Source of the DNA: Diacronema lutheri
Lineage: Eukaryota > Haptophyta > Pavlovophyceae > Pavlovales > Pavlovaceae
DNA: 64,000 nt
Assembly (NCBI GenBank): GCA_019448385.1
Contig: JAGTXO010000010.1
Location: 1,054,001 to 1,118,000, forward strand
Direction of reading: 5' to 3'
Below the pieces are notes generated by a model that was given only the letters and a program-made list of their open reading frames with translations, was not told the DNA's origin and searched no databases. This document shows, in pieces, positions 18,761-29,168 of the stretch (position 1 is the stretch's first letter; each line of letters starts with the position of its first letter). The position numbers were made by a program, and so were the translations under genes.

Positions 18761-20512
18761 TCATCCTGCCCGTGCTGGCGTGAGCGTTCCGTGCGCCGCG
18801 GTGCCAACGCCGGCGGTAGCGCGCGACTGCCGACGCTGCGCCTCGCGCTTGCGCCTGACAAAGCTGCGCACGCTCCGCTCGCACTCGCGCCTGTCGGCCG
18901 GGCCGATGTGCTCGCTGAGCTGGCGCGGCAGCTGCCGCGGGCTCCACCACGGCTCAAACTGGTAGCGCAGGTCGTCGGCCAGCCGCCGCTCCTGCTGCGA
19001 CGAGAGCGTCGTGATCGGCGCGGCCGGCGCGCTCATGTCGTCCGTGCCGCAGAGCGCGCGCAGCGTAGGCACGAGATAGTTGGTCGGGTCGCCGAGCTGG
19101 TACGTGCCTGCGATGCGCTCGGCGAGCGTGCCGTACCCTGGCCCTCGCCCCTCGAGCCACGCGAGCGGTTCGGCGCACGGCGCAAGCCGGCCGGCGGCAG
19201 CGAGCGCGAGCGCAAAGGTGCCAGAAGGTTTGTCATCGACAATGACGAGCATGCAGCGAGAGAGCGCGCGCATGTCGGCGAGCGCGCCGGCGGCCGCATC
19301 GAAGAGCGCGGCGTCCGTGCCCGGCGTCGCGATCCGGCGCGTGCCGTGCGGCGAGGCGATCTGCTCGGCGGTACGCAGTAGGTTGGGCGCGCGCTCGGCG
19401 AGGCACTGCGAGCAGTTGGCGCCGGCGGTTACGAGGAAGGAGCCAAACGGGCGGCGCGCGTGGAGCGCCTCAAGCGCGGCGAGCACGCCGCCGCAGTCCT
19501 GCGCCTCGCACAGCGGCGCGCGCCCGTCCACCTTGTGGTTCTCTCGGTGCAGCAGCCGCGCGTGCGCGCATGCGGTGCCCTCGCCCGCGACGAGCGGCGG
19601 CGACGGCGCGCGCACGCGCCGCTCGTGCGCGCCGACGGGGACGCGGATGCCGACGTGCACGGCCTCCTCGTATTTTGAGCGCAGCCGTGCCCACAACTGC
19701 GCCGGCGCCATCGCCGGCGGCGCGAGCAGCATGCCCACGTCCGGCCGCGTCGCGCAGTTGTCCTCGTGCCAGAGGATGCCAAAGTCGAGCACAAACGCTC
19801 GCCGCGTGGCCTCACGCGGCGCGCCGCGCGCGCGCCAGTCGTGGAACGAGACGACGCGCAGCGCGGTCTGCTCGCGCAGCGCGCGCAGCTGCGCCACGCT
19901 CACGTCGACGCACGGGAACGCGGCCATCGGCTGGCCGCCGAACCGGCTGCGCGGGATGTGCCGCCTCAGCTCGGAAGCGTAGAGTCGGTCGCCAAACGAG
20001 AAGGCGCACGCGGCGCCGAGCGCCTCAGCGAGGACGGCGGCGGAGGCGAGGCCGGTGAGGATGTTGCCCAGCCCGAACGGCCACTCGCCGCCCGCGATGA
20101 CGAGCACGGGCGGCGGCAGGTCAGCGGCCGCGCGCGCGGCCTCGCGGCCGACGAGCGTCGCCACGACCGTTGCGGCGGTCGAGCTCGGGCCAAAGTCGAT
20201 GGCGGCGACGAGCGCGGCGGAGTGATTCACGAGCGCCGGCGGCCACGCAAAGTATCCAGGCGCATCGCGCGCCTCGGCGTGCGCGCTCGCGTTGGCCGCG
20301 CCCGCGCGTGCTGCCGCTCCAGCGTCGCTCGCCGGCGCGCGGCGGCGCGCGCGCGACACGGTGCGCGCGAGCAGGCCACCCAGCCCGACGAGCAGGCAGC
20401 AGGTGAGCAGCAGGCAGCCGAGCTGCACCCACCACGCCGAGCACGCGCTGCCGCGCCGCGAGCCCCTGAGCAACGTGTCCCGCTCGTTCGAGTCCGCATC
20501 CTCATCCTCCAT
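18761..20512 (-). CDS. Type II membrane protein, Golgi glycosyltransferase-like (fucosyltransferase-like)
   Basis: This intronless frame has 583 residues from the ATG at 20512. A further in-frame ATG at 20608 would add 32. The short cytosolic N-terminus contains an acidic dileucine-type ERDTLL, then a single membrane anchor LGCLLLTCCLLVGLGGLLA, then a long lumenal part. Lumenal landmarks resemble fucosyltransferase-like folds: GNILTGLASAAVLAEALG (compare the GLGNRxxGLxSAFLYAL motif of GT37-type enzymes), VLDFGILWHEDNC, and a C-terminal region with TDAALFDAAAGALADMRALS and VIVDDKPSGTFALAL. The lumenal domain also contains many Cys. The enzyme class is inferred from architecture plus one motif, so sugar specificity is unknown. 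The C-terminus is strongly basic. Confidence 0.55.
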   Translation of the reverse strand: MEDEDADSNERDTLLRGSRRGSACSAWWVQLGCLLLTCCLLVGLGGLLARTVSRARRRAPASDAGAAARAGAANASAHAEARDAPGYFAWPPALVNHSAALVAAIDFGPSSTAATVVATLVGREAARAAADLPPPVLVIAGGEWPFGLGNILTGLASAAVLAEALGAACAFSFGDRLYASELRRHIPRSRFGGQPMAAFPCVDVSVAQLRALREQTALRVVSFHDWRARGAPREATRRAFVLDFGILWHEDNCATRPDVGMLLAPPAMAPAQLWARLRSKYEEAVHVGIRVPVGAHERRVRAPSPPLVAGEGTACAHARLLHRENHKVDGRAPLCEAQDCGGVLAALEALHARRPFGSFLVTAGANCSQCLAERAPNLLRTAEQIASPHGTRRIATPGTDAALFDAAAGALADMRALSRCMLVIVDDKPSGTFALALAAAGRLAPCAEPLAWLEGRGPGYGTLAERIAGTYQLGDPTNYLVPTLRALCGTDDMSAPAAPITTLSSQQERRLADDLRYQFEPWWSPRQLPRQLSEHIGPADRRECERSVRSFVRRKREAQRRQSRATAGVGTAAHGTLTPARAG

Positions 20513-20714
20513 CGTGCGCACAGCGATGGCGCCGCGCGAGAAATGCTGGGACAACGTACGCAGTACGGCCGTCGCCCGCCCACGGCGTGGGCAGGCGGAC
20601 GTTGTCATGCCCTCTGGGGTCGCTGTTTACCGTGGCCCTTTTTGCGCGAGCGCGGCTGCGCGCCGTGGCGCGCCACGGCTTGCCACGTAAAGCTGGTCGC
20701 CGCGGCGCTCCACC

Positions 20715-21615
20715 GTGCGCGAGCGCAAAGCTGACGGCGGCCGCCACGGCGGACGTTCCTGTTTACGGCGGCTCGCCATTGCGCGCGTGGCGAACGGCGA
20801 GCTCGTCAGCTTTGCGCTCGCGTGCACGGCGCTCCGCGCGCATACGCCGCGCAAGCCGCCGCGCTCGCGCGTATCGATGCTCGCACGCCGCGGAGTGGGC
20901 GTGGGCTCTGCCCGCCTTCGCGCTGCCCGCAGCGAGCGGAGAGCTGTGCGCGCTGGCGGCCGCCGCGCGTGACGCCAACGTGCTCGCCTTTTTGCGCGAG
21001 AACGGCTGCGCGTGGGCTCGGGCACGTGCGCCGCAGTTGCTGCGGCCGGCCGTCTGCCCCTCCTGCAATTGGCGCGTAAAGCGCGGCTGCGAGTGGGACG
21101 AGCCGACGTGCGCGGCGGCGGCCAAGGGCGGCCATTTCGAGCTGCTCGCGTGGGCGCGCGAGCGCGGCTGCCCGTGTGACGCGGACGTATGCTGGGAGGC
21201 GACGGCGGGCGGCCACCTTGTGCTGCTCCAGTGGGCTCGCGCGCACGGGTGCGAGTAGAAGGCGCACACGTGCCCGTGCGCCGCTGGCGAGGGCCGCCTG
21301 CCGCTCCTTCGCTGGGCGCGCGAGCACGGATGCCCGTGGGGCTGGCACACGTTTGACGCGGTGGCCGAGGGCGGCCACTTACACGTGCTCCGCTGGGCCG
21401 TTGAGCACGGCTGCCGGCGGGACATGGAGACGTGCGGCTTGCTCGCAGCCGAGGGCAGCACGCTCGCGCACGAGGACGTCGTGCGCTGCATCAAGCGCGT
21501 GCAGCGGCACGGCGGCGCGGCACGACGGGCGTCGTCGTTACAAAGTCTAGTGCGCAAGAAGCCTGAAGGCGGCGGCGCGCGCCTCGCGCAGCGCCTCCGC
21601 CTCATCGAGCTGTGA
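20715..21615 (+). pseudogene. Decayed ankyrin-repeat gene
   Basis: The region encodes ankyrin units of the protist type with the recurring GGHxxLLxWAREHGC pattern: AKGGHFELLAWARERGCPC, TAGGHLVLLQWARAHGCE, EGRLPLLRWAREHGCPWG and EGGHLHVLRWAVEHGC. A leader like that of F-box/ankyrin proteins (RVANGELVSFALACTALRAH) lies in a different frame near 20780, so the frame shifts before about 20900. There is an in-frame TAG at 21256-21258 between repeats 2 and 3. Either the gene is dead or the stop is read through or spliced around. The tail overlaps the 3' end of the convergent F-box-like gene (21547 onward). Confidence 0.6.
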
Positions 21616-22629
21616 GCGGTAAATGAGCCGCGCGTGCGCCATGCCCCAGCCGGGCAGCTGCCGGCGCACGACGTTGGCGAGGTCGTCATGCAGCGCCTGC
21701 TCCTCGAGCACGCGCGCGCGCTCGCGCTCGGCGGACATCCTGGCCTCCCACACGCGCCGGCGGTCGGCGACGATCGCCTTGCGCCGCACGAGCAGCTCCG
21801 CGTCGCACGCGGCGAGCCACGCGCGCACATCGACCTCCGCGCGCGCGCATAGCCGGCCCGCGCGCGCCTCGGCGCCGACGATCGCGCGGATGCGCCGGCT
21901 GAGCGGGCGGCCCCACTGGCCGCCGATGCGGCGCGCGTGCAGCTCGCCGAGCAGCTCGGCCGAGCCGGCACGCGCCGCCGCGCAAAGGAGCGCCCTGCAG
22001 AGCGGCGCGCCGGTCGCGAGCCCCCAGTGCAGCACGTTGAGCGTCGGCGCGCGGCGGAAGAGGCTGCGGAAGGAGCGGTGCACGGCGGTCGGGCGCGAGC
22101 CGCGCGCGGCGGCCCTTAACCGCTTGCTCGTGAGCGCGACGGCGAGCATGTCGTGGTCGTCGCAGAAGCGCACGATCGCGCGCAGCACGTCGTCGCCGAG
22201 CGCAAGCAGCGGCGATTCGCCGCGATTGCTCTCCACCGCCGCGAAGAGGCGGTCGCACTGTGCGATGCGCACGCGCTCATATAAGGTGGTGCGCGCTTCG
22301 GCATGCGTGTGCGTGGGGTGCGCGAGGTCCCGCGACATGCGCGTGAAGACGAGCTGCAGGCTGCCGCCGAACGCCGGACCCGAGAACGTCATGACTGCGC
22401 GGCCCATCGGGCAGAGGCGCAGGCATACGTGCGAGCCGCGCAGGTCGAAGATGAGCGCGCTCGGGACGGCGGACGCGTTGGTGGATGTCGCCGTCCAACG
22501 CAGCGAGCGCCCGTTCACCTCAGCCTCGCCGGCCTCGCCGTCCACGGTTAAACACGTTGTGCCCATCGCTCCACCATCTGTGGACTCGTCCCGGGGCCCA
22601 ATACCGAGTGAGAACCAAAAACCCGTCAT
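21547..22629 (-). CDS. F-box-like protein
   Basis: 360 residues from the ATG at 22629; an in-frame ATG at 22566 is an equally good start. The N-terminal ~100 residues are beta-rich (VDGEAGEAEVNGRSLRWTA, ALIFDLRGSHVCLRLCPMGR) with no recognised family. An F-box-like helix set follows at about 155-195 (LLALGDDVLRAIVRFCDDHD then MLAVALTSKRLRAAARG), the usual L-P/G-D-x-L-x-x-I ... L-A-x-x-S-K-R-L pattern. The C-terminal half is Arg/Ala-rich and helical. F-box proteins select substrates for SCF ubiquitin ligases; the target is unknown. It is convergent with, and overlaps, the ankyrin pseudogene. A coiled-coil-like plus-strand reading at about 22640-22828 lies just upstream. Confidence 0.55.
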   Translation of the reverse strand: MTGFWFSLGIGPRDESTDGGAMGTTCLTVDGEAGEAEVNGRSLRWTATSTNASAVPSALIFDLRGSHVCLRLCPMGRAVMTFSGPAFGGSLQLVFTRMSRDLAHPTHTHAEARTTLYERVRIAQCDRLFAAVESNRGESPLLALGDDVLRAIVRFCDDHDMLAVALTSKRLRAAARGSRPTAVHRSFRSLFRRAPTLNVLHWGLATGAPLCRALLCAAARAGSAELLGELHARRIGGQWGRPLSRRIRAIVGAEARAGRLCARAEVDVRAWLAACDAELLVRRKAIVADRRRVWEARMSAERERARVLEEQALHDDLANVVRRQLPGWGMAHARLIYRSQLDEAEALREARAAAFRLLAH

Positions 22630-23186
22630 TGTGGGCCGTGAACCGCTCGAGGTGCGCGTTGCCGCGCTCGAGGCGGTCGCCGCCGCCGCCGCCGCGACCG
22701 CTCTGCACCTCGATGCGCGCGTTGCCGCGCTCGAGGGGTTCGCCGCCGTCACCCCGGCCGCGAGGTGCCAAGGGGCGAGCGTCCTAGCGGGAGGCCCGTT
22801 CTTGCGCGATTGTTTGCGGGCGGTGTGAGTACGCGGGCGCCTGCGTGATGTGCGGCTCCGACGACAATTATGCTCCAGGCCCGGCCGGCCGCGCCGTCGT
22901 CGCCATGGGGAGCAGGGGAGGGGGGGGGGGGGGGCGGGGCGGGGGCAGGCATATTCTTGGTGCGTGCTGGGCCTGCGCACCGCGCGGCACCACCTACCGG
23001 GGCCACGCGCACGCGGTCGCTGCCGGTGCCGGCGCGGGCTCGCGTGCTTTTCGTGGCGGCGCGTGCGGCTGCGTTTCGAGTTTCGACGCGGCGCCCGGCG
23101 GCGCCCTCGTTGGCGTCTCTGGCTCTTTGCGACTCCCGCCCGAAATCCAAACTCAAACTGAGAAATCCAGGCGCGCCCCGGGGGGG
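22630..23186. other. Intergenic region upstream of the ABCG gene
   Basis: 557 bp between the divergent F-box-like and ABCG starts. It contains an 18-nt G run (22918-22935), a plus-strand coiled-coil-like reading (22640-22828) that I could not tie to a gene, and an AT-richer stretch (AAATCCAAACTCAAACTGAG) about 35 bp before the ABCG ATG that may mark the transcription start. Confidence 0.35.
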
Positions 23187-26100
23187 ATGCGGGTGCTGCT
23201 CGTTGGCCTGCTGCTCGCGCGTGGCGGCGCCGCCACGTGCGTGCTCGAGCTGGTGGTCAGCACGGAGAACTCGGTGCTCGACGTCGGTGGCACGCTGGGA
23301 TCCGTCATCGACATCGAGCTGCAGGGCGTGCCGCCGCAGGCGTCGGGTGCGCGCGTCGCGCGCGCGGCGCGTGCGTGCGCCGGTGCGCGCCGCGCGCCGC
23401 GCGCTCAGCCGCGGCTGTCGCACGGCGCTGCGCCCGCGCAGGCACGCTGCTGCTCTCGACGCCGGATGATTGCCCGTCCACGCCCGAGGGCTGGAACCTC
23501 GTGCCCGATGCGACGCTCTCGTCGGGCTCGATCGCCGTCGTGCCCGAGCTCGTGCAGCTCAAGGCGGCGGTCGTGCACATCGACGTGAGCGCTGCGCGCT
23601 TCTCGTTCGGCGCGGTCGCGCTGCGTGGCGCGGCGGGCGGTGGCGTGCACGCCGAGCCCGTCGTCCGGATGGACTCGGGCACCGCGCGCATCGGGCAGAA
23701 AGAGTTTGACCTGCGCGGCGGCGGTGGGCGCGGCAGCCTGAACGGCACATTTGCATCCACCGAGGCGGGCACCGTCGAGCTCTCGCTGCCCGACGTGCGC
23801 GTGGTATTTGTGGTCGACGTGAGCGAGATTCAAGGCGACACGCGAATCGTCATTCAGGCGCGCGCGCGCACGCCCGTCCGCCAGCGGCGGCGGCGCCAGC
23901 GCGGCGGCACGCACGTCCGCTTGAACAGGCGTTCGCCCGCCCGCCCGCCCGCCCGCCCGCCCGCCCGCCCTCGCGTCACGCGCGCGCGCAGGGCTCGCTG
24001 CTCGCGCGCGAGAGTGCGTCGCTCGAGCGCGCGCGCGCGCCGCCTCCCGCGAGCTCGCTGCGCGCGTCCGCCGCCGCGGGCGCACAGGCGGTGTGCGATC
24101 CGCCGTGCAGCACGCACGGCACCTGCGTGCCCGACGATGCTGCGATGGCGTCGGGCGTCGGCATGTGCAAGTGCGGCTGCAATTTCATCGGGCCCACGTG
24201 CGCGCGGTACGCGCCGCTCCGCCTCTCGTCCGTCGAGCCTCGGGCCATCGAGTACGGCCGGCCCGTGCGCGTGACGATCGGCGGGCCGCACCTCGGCGAG
24301 CTGGCAGAAATGGCGCCCCCGCCCTCCGACGAGGGCCCCGCGTTCCGCGTACGCACGAGCGCAGGGGAGGCGTGCGCCGAGCTGGCGGTGCTCGACGAGA
24401 ATACGCTCGCGTGCACGCTGCCGCCGCAGCTGCCCGGTGCGTCCATCTCCTTCGACGTGAAGCGCGGCTGCGCGAGCGCACCCTTCTCACCAGCCGCTAT
24501 GGTCACTGTCTCGGGCTGCGCCGACCCTGCGACGCTTGACTGCGGCGGCAACCAGCGCGCGCGCGCGGACGGGTGCGGGTGCGAGTGCCTGCCCGGCTGG
24601 CGCGGCCAGATGTGCAACGCGTGCGCGCACGACGCCGCGTGCCACGGGCTCGCGCGCGACGAGTACGACGCCAACGCGGCGGCGGACGCGGTCAACGCGG
24701 CGGTCGGCGGCGCGCGCCGGCGGCGGCTCGACGCGCCGGCGGCAGGCGAGGGCGCCAACGCGAGCGCGCCGGCCGAGCGCGACGAGCTCGTGTGCCGCAC
24801 GGGCGATTTTGACTTTTACGCGGGTACGTACCAAAAAGTGCTCAGCTGTGCGATGCAAAACCTGCCGGACGGGATTGAGCCGCTCGTCATCTCACTCGCG
24901 TGCTCGCGCGCGTCGCTGTCGGGCGCGGCGACGTGCCAGCTGCTCGTCGCGCCCGAGGACGAGCAGGACCGCGCGCAGACCGGCTACGACGGCATGCTCA
25001 ACTGCGTCGCGACCGGCTGCGAGCTCGCGGCGGGCGCGCCGACGGGAAAGTGCACCGATGTCTCGTGCTCCTTTGGCATTTACGAGGCTGCGATCAGGCA
25101 GGCGATGCCCGACCTCAAGATCGGCGGGCCCTCGTCCATCGAGTGCAAGCCGCGCGCGCGCGGCGCGCGCGCCGCCGGTCCGGACGGCGTCGCGCAGTGC
25201 TTCGTCGACCTGGAGGTGCTCCCCTTCGACATCATGGCGGAGTGCTCGACGTCCGACTGCGTCGACCCGGCGCTGCTCGCGCTGGACACGCCCGGCGCGT
25301 CGAGCATGATCGCAATCGCGATCGCGCTGCTCGCGGCGGGCGTGTGCGCCGTGAGCATGCTCTTGCTGCTGTGCATGCGCTCGATGAGCATGGTGCCCAG
25401 CATGGTGCCCGCGCCGGCGGCGGACGGCGCGGGTGAAAACGGTGGCGGCGTGGCGGCGCACATGGTGCTGCCGCCCGACTTGAACGAGATGCCGCGCATC
25501 GACCGTCTCGTCTTCGACCAGGTTCGCGTGCGTGTCGCGTCGGGCCGAGAGATTGTGCGCGGCGCGAGCGGCGTCGCCATGGCGGGGCAGGTGTACGGCG
25601 TCATCGGCGCGTCCGGCTCGGGCAAGACGACGTTGCTCGATGCGGTCGCGGGTGTGCTCGCGCCGGGCGCGACGCGGACGGGCCGCGTGCTTGTCGGCGG
25701 TCACGCGATCCCCGAGCACGGCGTGCGCCTGCCAGCAATGGTGCGCTGCTCGCCTCGCACCCGCGCCCGCCGCGCCCGCCGCGCCCGCCGCGCCCGCCGC
25801 GCCCGCCGCGCCCGCCGCGCCGAGCGCGCGCGCGCGCGCGTTCACGCGCCGGCGCCGCCACGCGCCGCACCGCGCGCAGGTCGCGTACGTGCGCCAGGAG
25901 GACAACTTGTCGCTCACGCTCACGCCGCGCGAGTGCGTCTGGTTCGCCGCGCAGCTCACGCTGCCCGTCGGTGCGAGCGCGGCTGAGCGGTCGGCGGCGG
26001 TTGACGAAACGCTCCGCTCGCTCGGCCTCTCGCACATCGCGGACACGCAGCTCGGCGGCAACGCGGCGGCGATGCAGCGCGTGTCGGGCGGCGAGCGGCG

Positions 26101-27881
26101 GCGCGTCGCGATCGCGATGTGCATGGTCTGCTCGCCGCGGGTCTTGCTGCTCGACGAGCCGACGTCGGGCTTGGACTCGGCATCCGCCCACCGCCTCGTG
26201 TCGACGCTGCGCGAGCTGGCGGCGCACGACCGCGTCGTAATGCTCTCGATCCACCAGCCCGCGCAGCGCACCTTTGAACTGCTGCACACGGCGCTGCTCA
26301 TGCACCAGGGCAGTCCCGTCGTCGTCGGCGAGGTCAGCGAATTGCTCGAGCGAGCGGCGAGCGCGGGCGTGCCGTGCCCTGCCGGGTACAACCTGGCGGA
26401 CCATCTGCTCGACGTCACGTCCGACCGCGCGGCGGTAGCGCGGTTGCGCGAGGGCGCGGCGGAGTTGCTCACGACGCGCCCGCTCGACATCCCGCCCACG
26501 CCCGACGGCCCGCCGCCGTGGGACAGCGTACGCACGGCACGCGGCTGGCGCGGCGGCGCGCGCCAGCTCGCGCTCGAGTTGCGCGCGCTCTACTGGCGAA
26601 TCGGGCTCAACGTGTACCGGCACCCGGCGCTGCTCAGGCTGCACATCACGATGGTGCTCGTGCTCGGCGTCGCCGTCGGCCTCGTCTTCCACGGCGTGGG
26701 GAACAACCTCGCCTCCTTCCAGAACCGGTCAGGCGCGTGCTTTTTTGTGCTCGCGCTCTTTGGCTTCTCGGGGCTCTCGGCGATGGAGGTCTTCATCAGC
26801 GAGCAGGAGATCATGCTGCGCGAGCTGCAGGCCGGCTACTACCGCCTCGTCTCCTACTTCGCCGCGAAGATCTCGACGGACGCGCTGCTGCTCCGCGCGC
26901 TCCCGGCAATCCTCTTCTCGGTCAGACAAGCCGCGCCCCGCACCCCGCACCCGCACCCCGCACCCCGCGCCCCGCACCCCGCACCCCGCACCCCGCACCC
27001 CGCACCCCGCACCCCGCGCCCCGCACCCGCGCGCGCGCAGCGCCGGCCGTGCGCGTGCGCGATGGCGTGCGCTGAGGCGTGCTCGCGCGCGCGGCCGGTG
27101 CGATCGCGCGCTTCCTCCCTCCTGCGCCCAACCAACCAACCAACTGCGCCCATCGCCTCGCTTTGCGCCGCGCAGCTCATCTTCTACCCGACGATGGGGC
27201 TGCGTGCAGAGCTGAACCGCTTTTCTACCTTCGTCACCGTCACCACGCTCGTCAATGTCGCGTCGGGGCTGCTCTGCGCGGCTATCAGGTGCGCCACGGG
27301 CGGGTGGGCTGGCGCATCCCGCCCTGCCCCCGCCCCTGCTCATCCGCCCTTCTTCCCTCCTTCCCCAACCCCCCATTCCTCCCCCCCCCCCTTAAATCCC
27401 CCGATGGCGCAGCGTGCTCTTCGACTCCCTAGGCGCGGCAAACCTTGCGGCGACCATCTTGATGCTGCTGCTGCTGCTCATGAACGGCGCGCTGGTCAAC
27501 TTGCGCGAGACCGCGGCGCCACTGCAGCTCAGCCAGTCGGCGTCCTTCTTCCGCTACGGCTTTGAGGCGCTGCTTACCAACGAGCTCGAGGAGACGATCG
27601 TGATGGTCGACGCGCCCGGCATCATGCCGATCCCGATCAAGTCGCGCGTCTTCCTCGCCGTGCTTGGCATGGACGCCGACCACATCGAGCGCGACAAGCG
27701 CGTGCTCGTGCTCTTCTGCGCCGCGCATGCCCTCCTCGCCCTTTCCCTCCTCTTCTGGCGCTCCTCCACGTGGCGCCCGCGCTGCGGGCCGCGCGCGCGC
27801 GCGCGCGCCGAGGCGGACAAGGGCAGGGCAGCCGACGTGGGCGTCGCCAGTCGGCGCGCTCTTTCGACCACGCTGCTCTGA
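23187..27881 (+). CDS. ABCG-family half-transporter with large IPT/EGF-like N-terminal ectodomain
   Basis: Exons 23187-23346, 23442-23857, 24088-25740, 25880-26920, 27176-27288 and 27413-27881 give 1283 residues. A signal peptide (MRVLLVGLLLARGGAA) starts a ~700-residue ectodomain. It holds an EGF-like module (CDPPCSTHGTC ... CKCGCNFIGPTC), an IPT/TIG-like segment (LRLSSVEPRAIEYGRPVRVT onward) and a second EGF-like module (CGCECLPGWRGQMC). A membrane span (AIAIALLAAGVCAVSMLLLL) leads to the ATPase: Walker A GASGSGKTTLL, signature VSGGERRRVAI, Walker B VLLLDEPTSGLDSAS. The C-terminal membrane domain follows. NBD-before-TMD order is the ABCG hallmark; a Cys-rich N-terminal domain occurs in plant ABCG24/28-type proteins. 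Substrate unknown. Intron 2 has a GC donor (CAG|GCGCGC), with a GT alternative 18 nt later. Confidence 0.9.
23931..23968 (+). repeat. (CCCG)n microsatellite in ABCG intron 2
   Basis: About nine CCCG/CCGC units lie in the 230-nt intron 23858-24087. Introns 3 and 4 of the same gene also hold short tandem arrays: CGCCCGC units at about 25763-25818 and CACCCCG units at about 26937-27030. Confidence 0.75.
26937..27030 (+). repeat. (CCCGCAC)n tandem array in ABCG intron 4
   Basis: About twelve 7-nt units fill the 5' third of the 255-nt intron 26921-27175. On the sense strand it is C-rich and lacks AG dinucleotides that could act as false acceptors. Confidence 0.8.
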
Positions 27882-28526
27882 GCTGGCGAGCCGCGGCGCG
27901 CGGCGCGCGGGCTCAGCGGCCAGCAGAGATGAAGCACGCGCGGCCGCGCGGCGAGGCGAGCGCGCGCGTGCCGAGCGCTCCGCGCCGATGACGACGGGCA
28001 TTGTCTTTGCTGCGACGCGGACACGTCTTGGCTGGACTCTTGGCAACGCTGACACCATCTGACGAATCCGACATCAGACGCGCGACGATACCAGCCCTTC
28101 TCCCGGACCGACTCGCATCTGGTGTGCGGGAAGGTGGAGAGGGAAGGGGAGGGGTTGATGGCGGAGGGGGGTTGGTTGGCCACACGCGGTCAGCAGCATG
28201 CGTGCGGCGAGCACTCGGCCTTGCGGCACCCGGCACCCTGTGGCCAACGACTGACGTTCCTTTTTACTAACGACGCTTTCCGACGGGTCAACAGATGGGG
28301 TCAGGAAGTGCGCAGCGAGGCGCCAGGCGGAGCAGGCCCAAAGGCCCACACGCGCCTAGCCACCGCGCGCCGCCGCCCGCGCGCCGCCGCACCGGTGGCT
28401 GCCGTCAATCAGACGTCCTTTCCCGCTCGTTTCTTCCCACCGCACGTCTTTTCCTAATTGACTCTCCACCGCTTCGCGAAGCGGTTGGACGGCTGGGTGT
28501 CGGCACCCCTCGATCAAGGGGCGACG
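27882..28526. other. Intergenic region holding one copy of the dispersed 30-mer
   Basis: 645 bp without a convincing gene. At 28265-28294 lies a diverged copy (26 of 30 identical) of the TACTAACGACGCTT-type 30-mer that occurs three more times at 47.2-48.7 kb. A G-rich stretch is at 28135-28170. Confidence 0.45.
28265..28294 (+). repeat. Dispersed 30-mer, copy 1 (diverged)
   Basis: It starts TACTAACGACGCTT and continues TCCGACGGGTCAACAG. The copies at 47214 (plus), 48548 (minus) and 48634 (minus) share the first 14 bases and the GGGTCA core. Confidence 0.8.
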
Positions 28527-29027
28527 ATGATGCTGCGGACCAAGGTGTCGATCGCGCCGAGCACCGCGCCGCGCGGCCACCTCGTGATCACCCTCACGCC
28601 GGCGCATCATGGCCGGCCTCCGGCGGCACCCGCGCTCGGCCCGCTCCGGTGCGACGATCTGCTCGCGGAGATGGCGCCGCTCGACCTCGGCGACACGTTC
28701 GCAGCTCGCGGCAATCTGCCGCAGGCGCCAAAGCTGCAGCCGACGGGTTTTCATCTCGACATGGACGCGCTCAACCTTCCGCCCGCAGTCGGCTGGACGC
28801 GCGCACCCAGCCCCGCGCTCTTCCGACTCGGCCGGGGCTTCGGCATGGGCCACCACACGACAAGCTTGGGGCCGCACGCGACGCCGCTCGATCGTCGGCC
28901 GGCCAACAGCGCGGCGGTGCGCAGGGCGCTCATTGCGGCGCTGCGCACCGTCAGCTCGCCCTGCACACCGGCAATGAGCGCGATCGGCCGACACCGCGAC
29001 CTCTCGCACGCCGGCACGGGCGACTGA
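28527..29027 (+). CDS. Hypothetical protein
   Basis: An intronless 166-residue frame beginning MMLRTKVSIAPSTAPRGH. It is rich in Pro, Leu, Arg and His, with no signal peptide or membrane segment. Sections such as CDDLLAEMAPLDLGDTFAAR and PTGFHLDMDALNLPPAVGW read like folded protein, and the LGRGFGMGHHT stretch is Gly/His-rich. No family is recognised. The opposite strand is also open over most of this interval (28356-29039), so strand choice rests on composition and on the strand pattern of the neighbours. Confidence 0.45.
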   Translation: MMLRTKVSIAPSTAPRGHLVITLTPAHHGRPPAAPALGPLRCDDLLAEMAPLDLGDTFAARGNLPQAPKLQPTGFHLDMDALNLPPAVGWTRAPSPALFRLGRGFGMGHHTTSLGPHATPLDRRPANSAAVRRALIAALRTVSSPCTPAMSAIGRHRDLSHAGTGD

Positions 29028-29168
29028 TGCGCCGCACAACGGCGCTCGCGCACCATGCGCTCACGGCGACGACCTAGGGTGCCGTTGAGCTCAGAGGCTC
29101 CGACGAACAGCACCCTAGCAAGTTGACAAACACACGACCTCGATCAGTGGCAGGGCAATGTCAGTGAC

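Noticed and set aside
22640-22828. Plus-strand coiled-coil-like reading (VRVAALEAVAAAAAATALHL, then DARVAALEGF)
   Set aside because: It resembles real heptads, but I found no start, upstream exon or splice sites that make a gene, and the opposite strand carries the F-box-like start region. Kept only as a possibility.
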